30,217 bases of DNA from Pseudomonadota bacterium (lineage in GTDB: Bacteria; Pseudomonadota; Alphaproteobacteria; Rhizobiales; Xanthobacteraceae), in contig JAFAFP010000223.1 of NCBI GenBank assembly GCA_023423415.1, positions 1 through 30,217 on the forward strand, read 5' to 3'. Below the pieces are notes generated by a model. It did no database searches. It was given only the letters and a program-made list of their open reading frames with translations, and was not told the DNA's origin. A program made the position numbers and the translations under genes. Shown here in pieces: positions 25,521 through 30,217 of this stretch. Each line of letters begins with the position of its first letter. Positions within the stretch are counted from its first letter, which is position 1.

Positions 25521-25537
25521 TGCACCGTAAATAGGCA
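25521..25537 (+). promoter_or_regulatory. Possible NtrC-type enhancer site
   Basis: TGCACC-GTAAA-TAGGCA matches the left half of the NtrC consensus (TGCACC-N5-GGTGCA) exactly and the right half at three of six bases, with correct spacing. It lies about 70 bases upstream of the sigma-54 element, a suitable place for an enhancer-binding activator. The right half is weak, so this is a candidate only. Confidence 0.35.
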
Positions 25538-25588
25538 AGTCCCTTAAACGTCACGAGTGTTCAACGGGTTTCGCTGCCGGAAAGCCGC

Positions 25589-25604
25589 TGGCACGCTCAT
25601 TGCA
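25589..25604 (+). promoter_or_regulatory. Sigma-54 (RpoN) promoter of the importer-amidohydrolase operon
   Basis: TGGCACG (25589-25595), four bases, then TTGCA (25600-25604) match the sigma-54 consensus TGGCACG-N4-TTGCW at every fixed position, preceded by the preferred pyrimidine C. GG at 25590-25591 and GC at 25602-25603 are the -24 and -12 pairs, so transcription should begin near 25615, about 37 bases before the ATG at 25652. Sigma-54 control needs an activator such as NtrC and usually signals nitrogen regulation in this group. Confidence 0.82.
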
Positions 25605-25651
25605 TAATAGTCTGCATACATTTTGCCGGCCGCATGCAATTGGAGGCTGTG

Positions 25652-26626
25652 ATGAAGCGCAGAGATTTTCTGAAAAACGCCGCTCTTGCCGGGTCAGCTA
25701 TCGTTGCATCGCCGTTCATTGCCCGGTCGCAGACACCCGAGGTCATCAATGTCGGGCACCTGATTGGCATCTGCATGTCGCCGCTCTTCTATGCTCACGC
25801 GCAAGGTTATTTCAAGGATGAGGGGTTGAACGTCCAGCTCAAGTTCATGCCCAATCCGGGAGACGCGATCACCGCGCTCGTCAGCAACACGATGGACATC
25901 ATCCACAATCCCTTCACCAACGCCTATGTGGCGGCGGGGCAGGGCGCACCGATCCGCATCATTGCTGGCAGCGGAGCCGGTGGTCTGTTCCTGATCGCGC
26001 AGAAGGAATCCGGCATTAAGACCATGGCCGATCTCGTCGTCCGCAAGAAGAAGGGCGTGAAGATCGGCACCATGCGGTTCAACACCTTCGAACTGACGCT
26101 CTACCGCAACCTTGTCAAGAATGGCTTGTCTTATGATGACTTCGAAGTCATCTGGTTCAACGACACGCTGTCGATGGCCTCGGCCTTCGATGCCAAGGCC
26201 ATCGATGTCGTGACGCATGTCGAACCTTTCTCTACACGCCTCGTCGACCAAATCGGCGGCGTTGCGCTGGCCAGCAATCTCGATGTTTGGGGCGAACATG
26301 GGCCGGATTGCGTCACCAACACATCTGTGCGTTTTCTCCAGAGCCAGCCGGAGGCGCTGACACGCTATCTGAAGGCGCTGATGCGCGCCGATGCGGCGAT
26401 CAAGACTGATTTCGTGAAAGCCGCTGAAATCCTCGATGCGGGTAAATACTATCGCGTTGACAAGACCGCGGTGACCGCGGCGCTCCCGCGCCAGAAACCG
26501 CAAGTCGATATCACCAAGGGCGGCGCCACCGGAATGGAAGTTGCGGTCGCGGATATGGTGACGCTCGGCTATCTGAAATCCGCGCCAAAGATCATCGACA
26601 CGACACTTCTGCAAAAGCTGGTGTGA
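25652..26626 (+). CDS. ABC transporter substrate-binding protein (NMT1/SsuA-like), Tat-exported
   Basis: Periplasmic receptor of an importer of the nitrate/sulfonate/thiamine-precursor type. The N-terminus MKRRDFLKNAALAGSAIVAS is an ideal Tat signal (RRDFLK). The family pattern is VGHLIGICMSPLFYAHAQGYF, then KDEGLNVQLKFMPNPGDAITALVSNTMDI and the second-lobe stretch KIGTMRFNTFELTLYRNLVK. I use ATG 25652, seven bases after GGAGG, not the ATG six codons earlier. It is first in an operon (permease, ATPase, unknown protein, amidohydrolase) behind an exact sigma-54 promoter. The ligand is unknown; the downstream enzyme suggests a nitrogen-containing ring compound. Confidence 0.9.
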   Translation: MKRRDFLKNAALAGSAIVASPFIARSQTPEVINVGHLIGICMSPLFYAHAQGYFKDEGLNVQLKFMPNPGDAITALVSNTMDIIHNPFTNAYVAAGQGAPIRIIAGSGAGGLFLIAQKESGIKTMADLVVRKKKGVKIGTMRFNTFELTLYRNLVKNGLSYDDFEVIWFNDTLSMASAFDAKAIDVVTHVEPFSTRLVDQIGGVALASNLDVWGEHGPDCVTNTSVRFLQSQPEALTRYLKALMRADAAIKTDFVKAAEILDAGKYYRVDKTAVTAALPRQKPQVDITKGGATGMEVAVADMVTLGYLKSAPKIIDTTLLQKLV

Positions 26627-26628
26627 CG

Positions 26629-27474
26629 ATGAGCAAAGTCAACGCACTTGAAGCGGCTGCGACTCCGGACGCCCGGCGGTCGACATATGCGATTCCATCG
26701 TGGAGTGTCGGTATTGCCAAGACGCTACTGCCGTGGGCGATTGTCATTGCCATTTGGGAGTTCGCCGCCTGGCGCGGTTGGAGCGGGGCGGTGCTGTTTC
26801 CGCCTCCCTCGTCGTTTCTGAGCTACGCCATCGACAACGATTTCCGCATCGGCTTCGGGCGCGAGTCGATGACGGTGCCGTTCGCAATCATCGCCAGCGC
26901 GCTGCGGGTGTTGATCGGACTCGCGTTCGGTTTCGTTGCGGCGATCGCCACCGGCATATTGATTTCGGCATCGCGCACCGTGTCCGATCTTCTGTTGCCG
27001 ATCGTGCGCGGGCTTGCGCCCATCGCCCCGATCGCATGGATTCCGCTTGGTATCGTGCTGTTCGGCATCGGCAATCCGACCGCGATCTTTGTCGTGTTCA
27101 TGGGCGTCTATTTCATCCTGACGATCTCGACGGTTGCGGCGGTGGGAGGCGTCGATCAGCGTCTCATCAAGACGGCGCGAAGCTTCGGCGCATCGAAACT
27201 GCAGGTCTGGGCGCGGGTGATATTCCCGTCCGTCCTGCCGCAGGTCTTCACCATGCTGCGCATCAATTTCTTCGCCGCGTGGATGGCCGTGCTTGCGGCC
27301 GAGATGGTGGGCCTCAAGAATGGGCTCGGCATGATGATCATTCTCGGCCGCGAAATGTTCAACACCAACCTGATCCTGCTCGGCATGTGTATGGTCGGTG
27401 CAACCGGTTATCTCGTTGACGTGTTGCTGGTGCAGATGCAGCGGAAGATCTTGTGGTGGGAGCCGGTGCGATGA
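26629..27474 (+). CDS. ABC transporter permease (SsuC/TauC type)
   Basis: Inner-membrane subunit of the importer, about 281 residues with five to six hydrophobic helices after a 30-residue cytoplasmic start. The EAA loop that contacts the ATPase is clear: KTARSFGASKLQVWARVIFP, ending in SVLPQVF. WIPLGIVLFGIGNPTAIFVVF is typical of the nitrate/sulfonate/taurine permease family. It starts two bases after the binding-protein stop and overlaps the ATPase gene as ATGA. Confidence 0.92.
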   Translation: MSKVNALEAAATPDARRSTYAIPSWSVGIAKTLLPWAIVIAIWEFAAWRGWSGAVLFPPPSSFLSYAIDNDFRIGFGRESMTVPFAIIASALRVLIGLAFGFVAAIATGILISASRTVSDLLLPIVRGLAPIAPIAWIPLGIVLFGIGNPTAIFVVFMGVYFILTISTVAAVGGVDQRLIKTARSFGASKLQVWARVIFPSVLPQVFTMLRINFFAAWMAVLAAEMVGLKNGLGMMIILGREMFNTNLILLGMCMVGATGYLVDVLLVQMQRKILWWEPVR

Positions 27475-28271
27475 AGACACTTGTCTGTCATCATGTCGGC
27501 AAGGTATGGCCGTCACCGAATGGGCTGTCTGTCACTGCGCTCAACGATATCAACGTGACGGTGCGGGAGGGTGAGTTCATCGCCATCCTTGGACCGAGTG
27601 GATGCGGCAAGAGCACACTGCTCGAACTGATTGCCGGTCTGGAAGCGCTCTCATCGGGCCGGATCACGCTGGACGGCAAGACCGTTACGGGGCCTGAACC
27701 CGGCGTGGTGATGGTGTTTCAGGATCATTCGCTGTTTCCGTGGCTGTCGGTCGAGGATAATGTCGGCTTCGGGCTCGCCATGAAGCATGTGCCGAAGACA
27801 GAACGTCAGCGCCGCGTGTCGCAGGTGCTGGAGAGGGTCCGCCTGTCTCGCTTCGGCAAGCATCGTCCAAATCAATTGTCGGGCGGCATGAAGCAGCGTG
27901 TGGCGATCGCCCGTGCCTTGGTTGAGAATGCCGATTTCATCATGATGGACGAGCCGTTCGCCGCGCTCGACTTCCAGACCCGCGTGCTGATGCAGCATTT
28001 TCTCCTCGAGATCTGGCTTGAATTCAAATCGACCATCATCTTCGTCACCCACCATATCGATGAGGCGGTGCTGCTGGCGGATCGTGTGATCGTGATGAGC
28101 GCAGGGCCTGGCCGTGTGATCGAAGATGTACAGATTGATCTTCCGCGACCGCGCAAGGTCACCGATGCGGCCTTCAACGATTATCGGACGCGACTGACCC
28201 TGCTGCTACAGGACGAGGTCATGCGCGCGCACGCGGGCGAGGATGGAAGCGGGTTGCCCAATGCGGCCTGA
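27471..28271 (+). CDS. ABC transporter ATP-binding protein (SsuB/TauB type)
   Basis: Cytoplasmic ATPase of the importer, 266 residues. Walker A GPSGCGKST is at 41-49, the Q-loop Gln at 84 (VFQDHSLFPWLSV), signature LSGGMKQR from 136, Walker B FIMMDEPFAALD at about 156-167, and the switch His in VTHHIDEA. The FPW after the Q-loop is typical of the nitrate/sulfonate class. Its ATG overlaps the permease stop, and the next gene starts ten bases before its own stop. Confidence 0.93.
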   Translation: MKTLVCHHVGKVWPSPNGLSVTALNDINVTVREGEFIAILGPSGCGKSTLLELIAGLEALSSGRITLDGKTVTGPEPGVVMVFQDHSLFPWLSVEDNVGFGLAMKHVPKTERQRRVSQVLERVRLSRFGKHRPNQLSGGMKQRVAIARALVENADFIMMDEPFAALDFQTRVLMQHFLLEIWLEFKSTIIFVTHHIDEAVLLADRVIVMSAGPGRVIEDVQIDLPRPRKVTDAAFNDYRTRLTLLLQDEVMRAHAGEDGSGLPNAA

Positions 28272-28662
28272 TGCGCCTGGCGTCCCGACCGTCGATGCGG
28301 CGGCGCCATTGCCGCTAAGCTTTGCGGAACTGTTCGACGCGCGTGGCACGACCGATTGCCGCTACAGCGACGCCGCGCGGCAATTGAGCGGCCGCGATAT
28401 TGTCATTGAGGGCTATCTGTCGCATTCGCATAGTGCAAACACGCCGTCATCGCTGGCTGACGAGCCGGGGCTATGCCCCGATTGTTCGGCTGTGCCGGTG
28501 GCGGTGATCGCGTTGCCGGATTTGCCTCTTGTGCCCCGGGAAGGGGAAGAGCCGGTGCGGATTGCAGGGCGGCTTGATTTCGGCCTTAGGATCGTCAACG
28601 GATCGGCATCGATGTTGCGTATCGAGAACGCCACCATTCTTCAGCAGGCGGACAACGCGTGA
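28261..28662 (+). CDS. Unrecognised 133-residue protein with a CPxC motif, between importer and amidohydrolase
   Basis: I do not recognise a family. The protein has no signal peptide or membrane helix. It shows alternating strands (RDIVIEGYLSHSHS, VPVAVIALPDLPL, VRIAGRLDFGLRI, ASMLRIENATI) that would suit a small beta-barrel such as an OB-fold, and a central CPDC that, with nearby His and Cys, might bind a metal or form a disulfide. It overlaps the ATPase gene by 11 bases (ATG 28261; another in-frame ATG at 28243 is possible) and the amidohydrolase start as GTGA. The tight overlaps on both sides argue that it is a real gene working with the importer or the enzyme, perhaps as an accessory or assembly factor. 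Confidence 0.75.
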   Translation: MRPDAPGVPTVDAAAPLPLSFAELFDARGTTDCRYSDAARQLSGRDIVIEGYLSHSHSANTPSSLADEPGLCPDCSAVPVAVIALPDLPLVPREGEEPVRIAGRLDFGLRIVNGSASMLRIENATILQQADNA

Positions 28663-30155
28663 AGCAATTGATTGCAGGTGGACGCCTGCTGACGGCCGGC
28701 CGTCTCGAGGGCGCGCCGGCAGATCTTCTGCTTGAAAATGACACCATCGTTGCTGTTCTCAGGCCAGGCGAGAACGTCTCGGAAGACGCGCGCCGGATCG
28801 ATGCATCGGACCGGCTGTTGATACCCGGCCTCGTCAACACCCATACGCATGCCACGGTTCATCTCGGCAAGGGACTGGCAGATCGCTGGTCGCTCGAACT
28901 GCTGCTGAACGCCTATCCCTGGACCGCGGGCGGTCGCACGATCGAGACAAAATATCTCTCCGCCTATATCGGCGCGGTCGAGATGGTACGGAAAGGCTGC
29001 ACCGCCTGCTACGATATGACGGCCGAAATTCCCGTGCCATCCGTGGACGGCATTAACGCCGTCGCGCGCGCTTATCATGATGTGGGGATGCGTGCGGCGA
29101 TCGCGCCGATGATGGCCGACCGCAGCTTCTATCAGGCGATCCCCGGCTTGCTCGATGCATTTCCGGAGCCGTTGCGCGAGCGTGCGGGAGCGGTGCGTAC
29201 GCAGCCCTATGATGTGAGTATCGCGACCTGTAAGGCTATTCTGGAAGAGTGGACGTGGGATCGCGACCAGTTGCGACCCGCGCTGGGGCCGACGATTCCA
29301 CATCACTGCAGCGATGATTTCATTCGTGCTTGCCGCGATCTGGCGAAGGAGCACGGCATCGGCGTGCAGATGCATCTCGCCGAATCCAAAGTGCAGGCGG
29401 TGGCCGGCATGAAGCGTTACGGCAAGACACTGGTCGGGCATCTCGCCGATGTCGGATTGCTGGGTCCGAATTTCACGGCCGCGCACGCCATCTGGCTCGA
29501 TGACGACGATCTGGCCCGCCTGGCCGATGCGGGCTGTTCCGTTGCGCACAATCCTGGCAGCAATCTCAAACTGGGTTCGGGGCTCGCAGCAACGCGCAAG
29601 ATGTGCGATCGCGGCATCACGTTCGGCATCGGGACCGATGGCTGCCTCTCGTCCGACAACCTCAACATGTTCGAGGCGATGCGATTGGCGGCGTTCGGGT
29701 CACGCGTGCAGGGCCCTGATCCGCGACAATGGCTGTCTGCGGCAGAGGTCTTCGACGCTGCCACCGTTGGCGGCGCGAAAGCGCTCGGCATGGACAAGTC
29801 GATCGGCCGGCTGGAGGCTGGCTACAAGGCCGATATCGTGTTCCTCGATCTCACCAGCATCAACTACGTGCCGATGAACAATCCGCTGCTGAATGTCGTG
29901 TTCTGCGAGGATGGCACCGGCATCGATCGCGTCATGATCGGCGGGCGCATGGTGGTGGAGGGCGGCAAGGTTATCGGCGTCGATATGCCCAAGCTCGCTT
30001 CAGATACAAATGCCGCCGTTGCGCACCTGAACGAGGTCAATCGCGGCGCGCGCGATTTCGTGCAGGCCCTCGAACCGGTGGTTCTGGATTATTGTGTCGG
30101 GCTCGCGAGCCAGCCCTATCACGTGCATCGCTGGTGTGGTCACACGGAGCATTAG
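28659..30155 (+). CDS. Amidohydrolase-superfamily deaminase/chlorohydrolase (ATZ/TRZ, SAH/8-oxoguanine deaminase type)
   Basis: A 498-residue metal-dependent hydrolase that most likely removes an amino group from a ring compound (purine, pyrimidine or triazine-like). Metal ligands: His62 and His64 (NTHTHATVHLGKG), His240 (MHLAES, with Glu243 as catalytic acid), His276 (AAHAIWLDDDD) and Asp327 (GTDGCLSSDN). HNPGSNLKLGSG is a further signature of this subgroup. The ends form the usual small beta-sandwich (LLIPGLVN, GYKADIVFLDL). It starts at a GTG overlapping the previous stop, with AGGCGG nearby. As last gene of the sigma-54-linked importer operon, it probably acts on the imported compound to release ammonia; the exact substrate is unknown. 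Beyond 30155 the last 62 bases show nothing I can name. Confidence 0.88.
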   Translation: MKQLIAGGRLLTAGRLEGAPADLLLENDTIVAVLRPGENVSEDARRIDASDRLLIPGLVNTHTHATVHLGKGLADRWSLELLLNAYPWTAGGRTIETKYLSAYIGAVEMVRKGCTACYDMTAEIPVPSVDGINAVARAYHDVGMRAAIAPMMADRSFYQAIPGLLDAFPEPLRERAGAVRTQPYDVSIATCKAILEEWTWDRDQLRPALGPTIPHHCSDDFIRACRDLAKEHGIGVQMHLAESKVQAVAGMKRYGKTLVGHLADVGLLGPNFTAAHAIWLDDDDLARLADAGCSVAHNPGSNLKLGSGLAATRKMCDRGITFGIGTDGCLSSDNLNMFEAMRLAAFGSRVQGPDPRQWLSAAEVFDAATVGGAKALGMDKSIGRLEAGYKADIVFLDLTSINYVPMNNPLLNVVFCEDGTGIDRVMIGGRMVVEGGKVIGVDMPKLASDTNAAVAHLNEVNRGARDFVQALEPVVLDYCVGLASQPYHVHRWCGHTEH

Positions 30156-30217
30156 CCCTGGAGCGTTAGCCCATTGTGTCATGCCCGGGATAAAGGCCGG
30201 CGAGAAGGCAAAGAATT

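Noticed and set aside
25601..25618. TGCATA direct repeats as a regulator site
   Set aside because: The first repeat overlaps the -12 part of the sigma-54 element, which explains it better.
25694..26614. 306-codon minus-strand frame opposite the importer binding protein
   Set aside because: Shadow of a well-supported Tat-exported binding protein.
28641..29549. 302-codon minus-strand frame opposite the amidohydrolase
   Set aside because: Shadow; the plus strand carries all metal-ligand motifs of the superfamily.

Overview
The window reads as a stretch of chromosome from a GC-rich alphaproteobacterium of the Rhizobiales (Hyphomicrobiales), most like the Bradyrhizobium/Rhodopseudomonas/Afipia/Tardiphaga group. 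This rests on remembered family resemblance and gene order; no search was run. Coding density is high. I see no rRNA, tRNA, CRISPR array, insertion sequence or phage gene. The left edge cuts a gene, and the right edge falls just after one ends.

Layout. (a) 1-2093: end of a zinc/manganese-type ABC uptake system, with a periplasmic binding protein and a permease carrying an unusual C-terminal extension. (b) 2094-4219: a structured leader with a possible 13-residue leader peptide, then a one-piece ABC exporter. (c) 4246-6057, minus strand: an RhlE-type DEAD-box RNA helicase followed by a second-type IF-1 (infA) and a clear intrinsic terminator. (d) 6310-11418: a homogentisate catabolic operon behind a near-consensus sigma-70 promoter with an embedded palindrome: hmgA, fumarylacetoacetase, a metallo-beta-lactamase-fold protein lacking half its metal ligands, and a flavin monooxygenase. 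(e) 11441-14933: a cytosolic Csp3-like copper-storage protein (minus strand), a DUF2783 protein, a membrane hybrid histidine kinase and a small exported protein. (f) 15200-19117: a tightly coupled run of cysS, a GNAT acetyltransferase, a 28-residue membrane peptide, citramalate synthase (cimA) and a VOC protein, meeting a convergent LOG-family gene at overlapping stop codons. (g) 19871-23548: an Atm1-type ABC transporter with psd and pssA, the two phosphatidylethanolamine synthesis genes. (h) 23721-25414: an orphan TRAP binding protein and a convergent glutathione S-transferase. (i) 25521-30155: an ABC importer (NMT1/SsuA type) with an unrecognised CPxC protein and an amidohydrolase.

The most interesting point is region (i). 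The 237-base gap before the importer holds an exact sigma-54 element (TGGCACG-N4-TTGCA) about 48 bases before the first start codon, and a 17-base NtrC-like site further upstream. With an importer and a cyclic-amidine/aminohydrolase-type enzyme in one overlapping transcription unit, this looks like a nitrogen-regulated system that imports and deaminates an N-containing compound whose identity I cannot tell. Other points worth a second look are the MBL protein that keeps the Zn1 ligands but has lost all private Zn2 ligands, the 28-residue membrane peptide between GNAT and cimA, and an exact 17-base repeat flanking the start of the Atm1-type gene.
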